Assembly (NCBI RefSeq): GCF_000372725.1
Contig: NW_005201123.1
Coordinates: 125,825 to 189,824, forward strand
Length of the DNA: 64,000 nucleotides
Reading direction: 5' to 3'
Origin: Emiliania huxleyi CCMP1516
Taxonomy: Eukaryota > Haptophyta > Isochrysidales > Noelaerhabdaceae
In this document: in pieces, positions 34,614 to 45,048 of the stretch
Numbering within the stretch: position 1 is the stretch's first letter
Layout of the letters: each line of letters opens with the position of its first letter
The notes under the pieces: generated by a model
Databases searched by the model: none
The model's input: only the letters and a program-made list of their open reading frames with translations
What the model was told of the DNA's origin: nothing
Program-made: the position numbers and the translations under genes

Positions 34614-36313
34614 ATGAGATCTTCGCTCCTGCTACTCGCCACGGCCTCGCTCGGCGGGGCTGCGCGCAGCCGCCTCGCGCTCGCCGGTCGCTCCGCCGCG
34701 TACCGCATCCGCGGCGGGGAGAGCGACGGCTCGCGGCCGTGGGGTGCGCCGCCCGGCGGAGCAGGCCCGCCGGGACAGGGCTTTCAAGGCTATCCTCCGC
34801 CGCCGGGTGAGGCCAGCCCGTGGGGTGGGCAGCATGCTCCGCAACAGCCTGCCGACTACCCGCCGCCACAGCAGCAGTACGGCTCCGCCCCGCCCGGATA
34901 CGGCCCTCCGTCGCAGCAGCCTCCGCCTTCGCAGCATGGCGGCAGCAGCCCGCCGCCACAGCAGCAGCCGTACGGCGGAGGCGGCCCGCCGCAGCAGCAG
35001 TACGGCGCCGGACCGGACGCAGGCCCGTTTGGCAGCCCGTACGGCGGCGCCGGCGGGTATGGCGGAGCCGCGGGGGGGTACGGTGGCGCGGGTGGCTACG
35101 GCTATGGCGGCGCCCCGCCCTACGGGTACCCTCCCTACGGGGCGGGCTCCGGGGAGAAGGTGTCGGACCAGCTCAAGGGGTGGGGCAAGTCGATTCTAAA
35201 GAGCGTCGGGCTTGACGAGGCACGCCCTCGCGCGCACAGCCACGGCACCCCACAATAGCCCTCTGCGCCGAGCAACCGAGTTTCCCCAGCCCAACATCTT
35301 GAGCCCCGCCGCGCGTCCGCAGGAGAGCCGCAAGCGGGCAAAGGAGGAGGCAGCGCGCAAGGAAGCGGAGGTGCGCCGCGGACGCCCGCCTCCTCCGAGC
35401 GCGCTGCAAGCCCCCGATTCATCGGGGGTGCCCTCCTAGGCGCGGCGCGCGCAGATGCCCCTCTGGGCCGACCCTAGCTACGGCGGCGTGCAGCCGGGCA
35501 GCTACGGCGCGCCACCGGGCGGCGCGTACGGCGCTGGCGCGGGCTACGGCGGCGGGCCCTACGGCGGCGGCGGAGCGGGCGGCGCGCCATTCGGGTCGCC
35601 ACCGCAAGACTACGGCGCCGGCGCTGCTGGGCCTGGCGGCGTCGGGGCTCCCCCTGCCGGCGGGTCCCCGTTTGGAGGAGGCGACGCGTACGCGGGAGCG
35701 TATGGTCAGCCGCCGCAGGCTGGCGCCGAGGTTGCGTCTCCGTGGGGCCAGCCGCCGCAGCAGCAGCAGCAGCAGCCACCGCTGCAGCAGCAGCAGCAGT
35801 CGCCGCCGTACGGGGCAGCGGCTCCGCCGCAGTACGGAGCGCCGCCGCCTCAGGGAGGCGCGTGGGGGGCGCCCCAGCCGGGCGCTCCTGCCGGTGCCCC
35901 TCCGCCGCAGCATCAGCCGCACGGCGGTGGCGGCCCGCCGACCCCCACGTCCGAGCAGGGCCCGCCGTCGCCGTCCCACGAGGCGCCCGGGTACGGCGGC
36001 GGCTGGGGCGCGCCGGCGGGTGCGTCGGCGGCGGCTGGGGAGGCGAGCACCGCCGCGCCCGACACGGAGCGGATGCAATAGCGGCGCTTGATCTGAGATC
36101 CGACATCGCGCAGAGCCCCACTCCCCCCACCCACCCACCCCCTAGCCCCACTCACCGCCTGTCCTCCTGCCCTCACACCCACTTCCTCACTACAAGCCTC
36201 ACCACTGCCTGGCGCTTGCGCAGGAAAAGCCCGACAAGGACACAGGTGCCGCAGCAGCCGACGCCGCCTCGGACTCGCACTCGCCGCCACCGCCGCCGCG
36301 TCCTTCGTCGTGA
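34614..36313 (+). CDS. Secreted Pro/Gly/Gln/Tyr-rich low-complexity protein
   Basis: Exon 1 (34614-35219) opens with a signal peptide (M-R-S-S-L-L-L-L-A-T-A-S-L), then a disordered region built from Y-G-G, P-P-Q-Q-Q and G-Y-P-P units, ending with a small helix (V-S-D-Q-L-K-G-W-G-K-S-I-L-K). A GC donor leads to a charged second exon from 35323 (R-K-R-A-K-E-E-A-A-R-K). A third, from about 35455, encodes another Gly/Pro/Gln/Tyr-rich block; a final exon (about 36231-36313) may end the protein. Junctions 2 and 3 were not fixed by phase. The composition resembles sticky extracellular matrix or prion-like proteins; no enzyme domain is visible. Cell-surface or matrix function is inference. Confidence 0.55.
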
Positions 36314-36714
36314 CGGGTCCTCGAGGTGGGCGGGTGGAGAGGGAAGCGTCGCGGGGGCGCACAGAAGAGGAACAGGGGCCGGGCTGGGGCTCCAGCCTCA
36401 AGCTCTACGCTGAGCTGGCATGAATCCCGGGGTGTTTGGGGGGGCGGGGAGGGGCTGACCGGTGCAGCCTGACGACTCTCGCCCGCAGAGTAGGGAACAC
36501 CAAGGCGCGGCGTGTATTCCGAGACTAGTACTGACACACGCGTATGGAGTATATGGCCATCTCGGCTGCGCGCCGCGCCGCAGCGTGCCGGAGTCGCCTG
36601 CGACGTGCGCGAGCTCGGTCGGAAACGGGAAATTGGAAGGGTCTCGCTCTCGGTGTGCCTCGCGTTTTTTCAGTAAAAGAGGGTTCGCATTCAACTGTGT
36701 TGTGTGTACACCCA
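36314..36714. other. Intergenic region
   Basis: No gene recognised. Confidence 0.35.
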
Positions 36715-37225
36715 ACACCGAGACACGGCGATAGAGGGTGCGCAGCGTCCTAATCTAAAATCTGAGGATTCAGGATTCAGGCATCGCTTCAGTGGGGCAA
36801 AAGTGAGTTTATGGATGTGTGAGAACGGTACGGGACGCGAGGAGTCACGCGGACCGACTCGTCGGTGACTCTGCTGCACGCCGTTTCAGAATTTTTCTCA
36901 GCGTGAGCGAGACGTGGAAGAGTGCCACCGTCGGGTAGGACGGGTCGGCCCGGCGCATCGGAGTAGCCATCGTGGTCGCGGCGAGCAGCGCCGGCCACTC
37001 CGGCGCCGCGTCGGCAACATGGGAGCATGTCCACCGCCACTTCGCGGTCGCAGCGCTGTTTGTCGCCCGAACGCCGCATATCCCTCTGGCGGGCCAAAGA
37101 TCGCCTTGCATGTCGATTTTGACTCGACGGCGGCATGGAGGCATCACGTCTCCATGCCGCCGTGAAGTCGGAGCCAGTCTGCGGCGACCACAGCGCTCAC
37201 CGCAGGGATATGCGAGCTTTTCAGA
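36715..37225 (+). repeat. About 500-bp dispersed repeat with a conserved internal hairpin, plus copy
   Basis: Matches the reverse complement of 53915-54345 across its length with scattered changes and small gaps. Both copies keep a perfect 14-bp hairpin (37127-37140 with 37150-37163). No coding frame is shared, so it looks like a non-autonomous element. Confidence 0.85.
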
Positions 37226-37642
37226 GTCAAGCGATTGCGCGAAATCCCACACTGGTGGATTATGCGGCGCTGCGCACCCCCTAACGGCGAGAGACCGAGA
37301 GACTCGCCCCCCCGGAGGCTCCTCCACCTCCTCCGCCGAATCCCGGCGTGCGCGGTCGTCGCGCGCGCGGGGCCCGTCGGCAGACATACCTCATACGGCT
37401 TTAGGACTTAGCTCTCTTAGGAGGATCTCGGGCCTCTGCATGGTGCGCCGCTCTGGGCACACTTACGTGCGCGGCTGGAGGCGTGGGGGTCGCGGGCGGC
37501 ATATTGGTCGAGCACTGTGGGAGGTCCGTCGTGTGTAGATATGAGGTACATGGCTCATGGGAGGGTGACTTACAGTGGGGGCGGGTCTGCACTGGACTAG
37601 TACGAGGTGGCGGGGCCACAAAGAGGCGCGGGAAGCTGCGGT

Positions 37643-39354
37643 CTACTTGCTCTTCTTTTTCTGCCGGGCGAGGCAATCCTGCACGTAGCGCTCGACCTTG
37701 AGGAACGTGGCGAGGTCGAGCGTGTCGATGTCGATCTCCACCTCGGACGGATTGGTCGCGTCCAGCGCCTTCTTGCAGCTCTCCTCAACGATGCCAACCA
37801 TGCCTGCAGTTGGAGCTCGCGGTGATGGTGGTGGACCCGCATCGAATGCAGAAGCGAGCGAACACTTGGGCAATCAATTGGGCAGTCAAGTGCGTGTTCT
37901 CGACGGCTAGGTAGGGATTCCCCATCTAAGCCATCCTACCGTACAAGTCCTTTGAGGAGAGCAGGTTAGCGTTCTGGTTGAGCTGCGCCTTCATCTCGAA
38001 GGTCAGCTCCGTGACCTCGCCCTCCGCGCCGCCCCCGCCCGACGCGGAGAGCAGCGGGCTGAACTTGGCGTCGGCGAAGGCCTGTGGCGGGCGGCGCCCA
38101 CGGTCAGTGTGAGGGGGCGCGGGGGGGGGGGGGGGGGGCCTTTGAGTGTGAGCAACGGGGTGGGGCGGACCTTGAGCTTGGACGCGGACTGATAGATCCA
38201 CGAGCCGTCGATGTTGTACGTCATGGCGTTCTTCCATACCAGGTCCACGTCGGCGGCGAGCTGCCGCACCTGTTCTCGGCGGCGTCACAGCGTGAAGCGA
38301 TGACCTCGTGGCGCGCGAGTCGCCTCCGGAGTGTTCGCCGCATCTCCCCCCCCCCCCCCCTATGGGAGCCCGTACCGCAGAAATAAGAGCCCGTGGATGT
38401 GAGCGCACCGAAGAGTAGTGCCCCCCCTCAAGCTGCGACGAAACCGTCCCCAAGTCCATCGGCCGCTTCACCACGGTCGGGTAGTCGGGGATGCCAAGCG
38501 CCTACTCGACGCGAGGGGGCGTGCAAAGGCGCCGAGGGCCGCGATGGGTGGGTTGGTGGGTGGCGGTGTGTGTGTGGGGGGGGGGGGGGGTCCCACTGCT
38601 GGGCACCTTCCAATCCACCGGCGTCAAAAATGGGTCGGCGATGTCCTTCTTCTTGATTTCACGCAGCACGGCCTTGCATTGGCCGAGCTCATCGCCCGAC
38701 AGCGAGCCGCTGGCGCCTACTCGCACTCGCGGAGCCGCGTCAACCGCCCTCGCCCCTTGGAGGCTCCACCAAAGGAGCCGATTGTACCGCCGCCGCCGCC
38801 GCCGTCGCTCAGCGGGCCAGGGGAGACGCCCGACAGCTGCGCGTCGGACAGCTCACGCAGCTGCGCCGCCGCGTCGTAGATCTCACTCCCGTCCGAGTTG
38901 AAGGTCTGCGCATTGTCCCACACGAGCGAGATGTCTGCCGCAAAGTCGGAGACGGCAGAGTACCTTTGGTGCACAGCGACAGCGGCTGTTTATGCACAGG
39001 GATGGATCGGCGTGAAAGGCGCACCGAGCGGGGGCGGCGGAGCGGCGGGCGGGCGGGAGAAAAGGCGGGCCGGCGGAGGGCGTGGTTGCGGGGGAGGCGG
39101 CGCGTGGCGCGGCGGCGGCTACGGCGGCGTGCGTGCCGGCCGGCGAGCAGCTTCTTCTCGATGGTGCCCAGGTCCATCGGATGCTTGATCATCTTTGGGT
39201 AGAGCGGCAGGTTGAGCGCCTTCCAGTCGACCGGCACTGCGAAGGGCGCGGAGACGTGCGACTTCTTGAGCGCCTTCAACACGTTCTGGCACGCCTTGAC
39301 GTTGGCCTCGACGCCGGGTGAGAGCTTCTGCTTCTTGGATGTCGTGCCGACCAT
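37643..39354 (-). CDS. Compact BET-family protein: two bromodomains and a NET domain
   Basis: Seven exons fit in phase: 39354-39137, 38963-38770, 38716-38607, 38501-38409, 38269-38171, 38081-37940 and 37803-37643, giving 338 residues; the first intron has a GC donor, the others GT. Bromodomain 1 (about 18-110) has P-V-D-W, Y-P-K-M-I-K-H-P-M-D-L-G-T-I and V-W-D-N-A-Q-T-F-N; bromodomain 2 (about 150-235) has P-V-D-W-K, Y-P-T-V-V-K-R-P-M-D-L-G-T-V and V-W-K-N-A-M-T-Y-N. Both keep the acetyl-lysine-binding Asn. The C-terminus is a NET/ET domain (E-V-E-I-D-I-D-T-L then V-E-R-Y-V). BET proteins read acetylated histone H4 and recruit transcription factors. At 338 residues it is much shorter than animal or yeast BETs, with almost no linkers. 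Confidence 0.95.
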
Positions 39355-40080
39355 GGTGTGTGGTGATGGTGATGGTGCGCTCCCGCACAGCCCGCTACTC
39401 TCGTGAGGCTGTGAAAGCACGCCCACCCTAGCGGGATTGGGCTCTCAGGGAACTGCAGCCCTCGATGGTACGCCTCAAGGCGATTTGAGCTGCACCGCCG
39501 ACCGGCTCCCGGCGGCCAGCCTGACGGCCGCGGAAGCTGCGCCTCGGGATCCGGGTCTAGGCTGAGGTGCCACGCTTGGCTTTCCGGGCGCGGAGGCGCC
39601 ACGCGCGCTCGCTCGGCGCCGAGGTGACCTGCCGCTCGACGCCCTCGTTCGAGCGTCATATCGGGCACAGCACCGCCTCACGAGCTCCCGCTGCCGCTGC
39701 TAGGCTGCCTGAGCGAGAGCTGGTGATAGTACGATCACGCCGACCAGCTACACGCGCCGCTACGCGCGCAGGTGCCCCGCCGCGCCCTGCCACCGCCCGG
39801 CGTCGAGCGTCGTCGCTCGCGCTCTCACGAAGGCAAGTGCGTCTGTTCACAGCTCACGAGAGTAACAGCCCGCTCTCGCGCGGAAAAGAAAAAGGAAGCG
39901 CACACACCCGACGTTGCTGCGTGCCGTCCTCCCAATGTCTCTTTTCTTTCTTTCTTACACACACTCGGCCTCGCATTCGACCATCGTGGCTACGCCCCGG
40001 AAATCGCCAACGCGGTCGTTTAATTACGGGCGGCGCGGCTGCCTTGCGAGCTGTGCGATGTGTCGCCGAATGATCCCAGC
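39355..40080. other. Intergenic region between BET and sulfotransferase genes
   Basis: No gene recognised. 39918-39960 is a short copy of the 25.8/30.3 kb repeat with its TTTC microsatellite. Confidence 0.4.
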
Positions 40081-41025
40081 TCAGCGCGAGACGTCACGCC
40101 ATGGCATACGTCGTGGGTGGTAGCACAGTTTGGCTTCCGCGAGAGCTAGCTGCCACAGCTGAGCGTCGAGATGATACAGTTCACGCAGCGGCTGCGGCAG
40201 CGGCGGGGCCTCTGGGTGCGACTGTGACCCCCCTTGAGATTTACTTTTCCCGTTGCTGGTCTGGAGATGCACTTGAACAAGCCGCGGCAGCTTCTCAAAA
40301 GCGACGACGCAGTCGCACGTGACGGCGCCGGAGGCACTCCACACAAAATACGACTGCGGCTGCAGGTGGTGCAGCTCCTCTGTCCACCTGACGGCGAAGC
40401 GCCCCTTCGAAAAGGCGCCGAGCAGCATCGTCGGCGACAGATGATAGCGAAATACCTTCGATCCCACCCATGCCAAATCGGAGGCATACCTCTCTTCGGG
40501 GTCGCGAATGACACAGAAGCGGCTGACATTGCCGGGCGCAACCTCATTCCCGCAGCGCGCTTTGAAGATATCGGGTGCCATATGCCACGGTGACGGGTTC
40601 TTTTGGACCGTAGGAGGGCAGCGCGTTCGCCAGGTGTGAAACACGGTGCGCTCAGCTGCAATCGAGGCCTCGACGGAGGACCCACCTGTCTTGGGCACAT
40701 GCAGGAAGAACGCATTATGCAGGAGGGCCAGCGCCTCAGGGTCCGTGCCATTCGAAGCTGAAGTGCTGGCGGCTGACTCTGGCGGCCCCGCCGACTGCTG
40801 CAGTGCCAGGGGCAAGCTCGGCTGGGCTGGATGGGGCGTCATCGTCGGGTTGGACCTGTTGGCGGCGTGCAGGCCTACCAACCCGGACGGGCGGGCGTGT
40901 GACCGGTTGGCGGCGTGCGGTCGTGTGGGCTTGGCTACCAACCCCTTGTGCATCTGCTCATTGATCTTTGCGATCATGGCCGGCGTCAACGCCGGCGACA
41001 TTGCGGCTCCGACCAACGCCAGCAT
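40081..41025 (-). CDS. PAPS-dependent sulfotransferase
   Basis: Intronless, 314 residues from the ATG at 41025. The 5'-phosphosulfate loop is F-L-H-V-P-K-T-G-G-S-S-V-E (about 107-119) and the 3'-phosphate motif is F-C-V-I-R-D-P-E-E-R-Y (about 170-180). These two motifs define Golgi-type sulfotransferases that move sulfate from PAPS to sugar hydroxyls; the closest class is the Sulfotransfer_2/HS2ST-like group. The N-terminal 100 residues include a degenerate internal repeat around H-A-A-N-R-S and a weakly hydrophobic start, not a clear signal anchor. It stands at the head of a region rich in glycan genes and points away from them. Acceptor unknown. Confidence 0.85.
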   Translation of the reverse strand: MLALVGAAMSPALTPAMIAKINEQMHKGLVAKPTRPHAANRSHARPSGLVGLHAANRSNPTMTPHPAQPSLPLALQQSAGPPESAASTSASNGTDPEALALLHNAFFLHVPKTGGSSVEASIAAERTVFHTWRTRCPPTVQKNPSPWHMAPDIFKARCGNEVAPGNVSRFCVIRDPEERYASDLAWVGSKVFRYHLSPTMLLGAFSKGRFAVRWTEELHHLQPQSYFVWSASGAVTCDCVVAFEKLPRLVQVHLQTSNGKSKSQGGSQSHPEAPPLPQPLRELYHLDAQLWQLALAEAKLCYHPRRMPWRDVSR

Positions 41026-41074
41026 GTGTCGTCACACCATCACTTTTACACGCGCTACGACGCGCAAGCGAGCC

Positions 41075-41561
41075 TACCGTCGGGTCTCTATTTTAAGATG
41101 AGGTAAACAGCAATAGATCCGGCCCTCAAGCGGCCTAATCGATACCCGGCCCTCACGGAATCGGTCCCTCGTTGTACAGCAATCGATCCTTCACACTGCC
41201 AGCGCGCTGCCAAACTTGGGGTCGAGAATCGGTCCCCAGGTTACCTGTGGCGCGAAGCTGCGATATGTCTCCCGCCCTCGGCGCGCCGACCGCGCAGCGG
41301 CGGCAGACCACCTTCCGGTTCGAGGGGCGCCTGGGGCTGAGCGGGCTGCCTCCGCCAGAGTTTGGCTCGCCCACCGGCGGGCTGTCACCCTGCCACGGGT
41401 CGCAAGCCCTCTGCCGGCCGGAGCGCAGGCAGGCTGCGCAGGCTTCCAGCAATTGGTCCCTTGGCAAGTGCGAATCGGTCCCCCTGGCTCCAGGAACTGA
41501 TCCGGCACTACACCCGGATCTATTGCTGTTTACCTCATCTTAAAATAGAGACCCGACGGTA
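41075..41561. mobile_element. MITE 1 with perfect 48-bp terminal inverted repeats
   Basis: 41075-41122 and 41514-41561 are exact reverse complements, starting TACCGTCGGGTCTCT. The TA at each tip may be the target duplication. No transposase is inside, so it is non-autonomous. The enclosed frames are accidental. Confidence 0.9.
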
Positions 41562-42019
41562 CAGTGGGTTGTGGGCATTAAGAAAACAGGATTTGGCGGC
41601 ACGCCGCCGTTTCTAAGCCTTTCCACAGCCCTCATCCACCCCACGCCGTGGTTTCTTAGCTCCGGCCGGCACTCAGGCCAGAGCCGGCCCCCTACCTAAG
41701 GATTTTAGGTAAGAGGTAAGCTGCGGTCCGCGAGGGCGATGCCAGAGTCTGCCGCCGAGTCGGCTCTCTGGATGACGGGAAGGCGCACACACGCCTCCAT
41801 CTCCACTCCACTCAGAACACCGTAGACTTGGAAAGTGACAAGTGCGCGCGCCGCAGGCGAAGAGAAATTTTGAGCTGGGGCTCCCGTTCACACTCGAGAC
41901 TCGTGTCTGGCCTTTTCTCGGGGCCGCGCCTGCGGCGCGCCGTGGTTTCTTAGATTTTTGCGGAAATCTCTTGGTAGGGTTTCTTAATGCGACGTTTTCT
42001 TAATGCCCGCAACCCACTG
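41562..42019. mobile_element. MITE 2, Tc1/mariner-like ends, inserted at the TA next to MITE 1
   Basis: Ends are CAGTGGGTTG and its reverse complement, with inverted repeats of about 26 bases and one mismatch. TA flanks both sides (41560-41561 and 42020-42021), giving TACAGT...ACTGTA, the typical mariner pattern. No transposase is present. Confidence 0.85.
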
Positions 42020-42020
42020 T

Positions 42021-42306
42021 AGTGAACGCCCAGGGAACCGATATGCCTTACACTTGAGAGAGAGAGAGAGACGTACACTTGAGCACTTGAGCACTGGATA
42101 GGGTCGATTCCGCGTGGTACGGGACCCCTACAGTATTTTTATGCAATATCTAGATACTCAGGTCCCGCTAGCAAGTCATGAACAGGGTAAGTAAGGGAGG
42201 GAGGGAGAGCAAACAACTGGGTGGGAAGTTCACAGCTGAGCTTACCCAGAGAACGCCGTTCTCACCCACAAGCGAGCGCTAGTGAACGCCCAGGGAACCG
42301 ATATGT
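42021..42306 (+). repeat. Flanking direct repeat AGTGAACGCCCAGGGAACCG
   Basis: Copies at 42021-42045 and 42282-42306. The second copy is preceded by CAAGCGAGCGCTA, which resembles the left flank of MITE 1 (CAAGCGAGCCTA at about 41065). The left copy is therefore an older duplicate that the MITEs entered at its TA. Confidence 0.8.
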
Positions 42307-42505
42307 CATCCCCAACTGCCCGAGCGCCCGAGGTGGGCGCTCGGAGGCCGGAGGCATGAGAAAGCCGACATGCGCGGGGCGCACGAGCGGCGGAGCGAGA
42401 GCAGGCTCGCGTATGGTGTGTGTGTGTGTGTGTGTGTGTGTGTGGCACGCGCGCGGATCTCCATGCGTCCGTGCGCGTGTGTGACGAGGGAGCTAGCTCG
42501 TCGGC

Positions 42506-42985
42506 TCAGATGAGCGAGCGTGCCTCCGCCGCCAGCTGCGTCTCGCGCCTCGGCGTGAGGAGGAAGAGGCCGCGCGTCGAGTCGACGGCATGCCCAAGGT
42601 GGTCGTCCAGCCGCTGCGACGGCTCGTGCTGCCCCTTGGTCGGGGAGACGGCCAAGCCGAGCCGGCCAAAGAGGGCTCGCACACGCATGCTCTCGGCGCG
42701 AGCCGCCTCCAGCATCGCGCCGTACTCCGGGTGGTCCGCCCGCACGCCCCGTACGAAGAAAGCGAAGTCGTCGAGCCACGGGAGCGTCCGCACGCCGCGG
42801 TGCACGCCCGAGTAGTCGAGAGACGGTGCTAGCGCGCCGCTGACCTCGCCGTGCCGCTGTCCAGACAGCCACGGAGAGGCGCGTCGAGACGAGAGGCGAC
42901 GGAAAGAGGCCTCGAGTCGAGAGACGGCGCCAGCGCGCAGCTGTCTCGCCGCTGGTGACGGAGAGGCGACGAAAGGAAGTCTCAA
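42506..42985 (-). mobile_element. Fossil reverse-transcriptase fragment, DIRS-like retroelement
   Basis: The fragment shows the catalytic-loop motif L-P-W-L-D-D-F followed by L-G-L-A-V-S-P-T-K-G, a D-H-L-G-H-A-V-D-S-T segment and a closing helix, the order typical of DIRS-type (tyrosine recombinase) reverse transcriptases found in algae. Only part of one domain is present, with no other element parts recognised nearby. It is a broken, probably old copy. Confidence 0.65.
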
Positions 42986-43249
42986 GCCGAGAGACGGTGC
43001 TAGCCGTCTAGGCGGCGAAGGAGAGACGCCTTCCCGAGACCAGAGGCAACTGATATTGGCCTCGATTGTAGGGCGCCGGCCGAGGGTCAGCGCCAGCCGT
43101 GATCATACAGCTCCCCCCCCCCCCCCCTCCAGGAAGTAGGCAAATACCAAATTGTGCCCACATCGTCCAGAAAGATGATAGATGTCTAGAAAGATGATAG
43201 ATGATAGATGTCTCCGTGTGCGCGATCCTCCAGACTCCCGGATTGGCCA

Positions 43250-43620
43250 TTACCAGGTGCAGTATTCCAATCTTATCCATGGAGGTTCGCTGCATCCAGA
43301 GCGGTCAAGAGCCGCGACCAAAAATGCCCCGTTGAAAAGCACATTCAAAACGTGATTCCCATCGAGGAGCGTGCGTGTCTGCAAGTCCCCGCTGAACTGG
43401 CAGCGCGGCGCGAAGGCGCCCTTGGCGTCGCTCTGCCCCAAGACGTAGTTGATCACCCCTCCGGCTTGGTCGTACGCCGTAGCCCAAGCCAGAAAAGACG
43501 CGTGGCCCTTTACGTGCTGAGCACCTGGAGCGAGAACGAGTATTGCGTCGTCGTGCAGCTGGGAATCGTCGACGACGACTACAATGGGCGCTTGTGCTGC
43601 CGGTGGGGCCGGCTGCTGTG
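43250..43620 (-). CDS. Unidentified gene fragment with good coding character
   Basis: The minus strand from about 43620 to a stop at 43250 encodes V-V-V-V-D-D-S-Q-L-H-D-D-A-I-L-V-L, then G-H-A-S-F-L-A-W-A-T-A-Y-D-Q-A-G and L-L-D-G-N-H-V-L-N-V-L-F-N-G-A-F-L-V. The amino-acid mix and alternating strands and helices look like a folded domain. No start or upstream exon was found and no family is recognised. It may be the 3' exon of a host gene or the remains of a mobile-element gene, given the fossil next to it. Confidence 0.4.
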
Positions 43621-43699
43621 CTATCTTACAAGCGCCCTCTCCTCTCCTCCCGCCTCACAGAAAACTGCGGCCGCCAGCGACTGAGCGTCTCGCTGGCGG

Positions 43700-44488
43700 A
43701 CGGGGAGAGGAACACAAAGGGACGTACGGTACGGACGTCCGTCCACTGGGATGGGGGGGGGGGGGGGAGGAGAGGAATGGAAAGATGAGGTCGAATCTGC
43801 TGATTCAACAGCCGCCCAAAGGAGCGCCGCCTCAACACGGGGTCTCGGCTCTACCGAGCCATGCTAGCTCCAGCCGCAGCCCCACCCGGCCGCCCGAGGG
43901 TGTTCCCGCAGGCAGAGAAGACATCCTGGGGGAAGTAACCATATTTGTCTGAGCGACTGTGAGAGCCACTGGGGCGGCTAGACCCCCCCCCCCTTACTTT
44001 CAGAATTCTAACTTTCTGCCCCCGACCAAACCACTACTTTAATATCAGAGACTACTAAAAGTGAAGACAGGCGTGTACGCAATGCCTCTGTAAACGTTTG
44101 GAGAGCCTGGTTTTTTGGGCTGATCCTCGTGTCCCACGCAACCACCTGGAAGCTTTTAGAAGCTTTGCAAGCTTCACGCCAGCTGTGGGGTGAAGTCAGA
44201 ATTTGGCCCCCCCACCGAGCGACCGAGCTAGCACGCGTGAGCTTGCGTCATTGCAACGCGGAACACGCAAAACATGCACATGCACATGGTGCACGTGCGA
44301 CATTCGACGAATGCCCGCGAGGTTGCGAGCTCCGGAGCGTCATGGGGCGCCTCAACAAATGTTTGCGGAATGCCGCGGCTGCTGTATCAAGCGCTCTCGT
44401 TACTAGCACAGGACAAAGCCACCGCCTGGCTGCTGACCGCCAACTGTAACTTCACCAACGTCCTTGCGACGCCTCGTTGCCTCCCAGC
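43700..44488. other. Intergenic region
   Basis: No gene recognised. Contains a G run at 43755-43770, a C run near 43983 and a TGCACATGCACATGG patch near 44275. Confidence 0.4.
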
Positions 44489-44717
44489 GCCGGGAGCCTC
44501 GCTAGAACCGGCCTCTCTAGAGCTGAACTTCTCCCTTTGTCCCTGCCTGATAGCGCCTGCGGCTCGATTTTTGTCCCTATAGCCCCTAAAAATCCATATT
44601 TTCGCCACGCCGGGAGCCTCGCTAGAACCGGCCTCTCTAGCTAGAGCTGAACTTCTCCCTTTGTCCCTGCCTGCGATTTTTGTCCCCATAGCCCCTAAAA
44701 ATCCATATTTTCGCCCT
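44489..44717 (+). repeat. Tandem duplication of about 110 bp
   Basis: The unit starting CGCCGGGAGCCTCGCTAGAA occurs at 44489-44602 and again at 44608-44717, with small insertions. A second small duplication (TTCCCAGCAGAAATGTTCCC type) follows at 44735-44795. Confidence 0.9.
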
Positions 44718-45048
44718 CGAGGTGGACAACACCGTACTTCCCAGCAGAAATGTTCCCAAGATCGTACTTCCCACAGCAGAAATGTTCCCACAAAGTCGGT
44801 CGTTCTGCCGTCAGTGGCCTCCCAAACTCAAGCCCAAGTCCCGATCAAGGTCGACGCGTAGATTGTGTGTTGTGTTGTCGTGTAAGTCCTCTGGAATCTG
44901 CGGTCAACGCCGCAAGCCCCGCTCCGCGCGCCGTCACCAGGTCGTCACGGCCTCCCGTGGCCAGCTCCCGCTGTGCTTTTGACGTCGATCGCAACGGCAG
45001 CGCACAGCGACAGCCTCAGCAGGTCGCCATCGTGCCGACTCTTCCAAG

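Noticed and set aside
41172-41543. Frames inside MITE 1
   Set aside because: They span the terminal inverted repeats and have no family or codon support.
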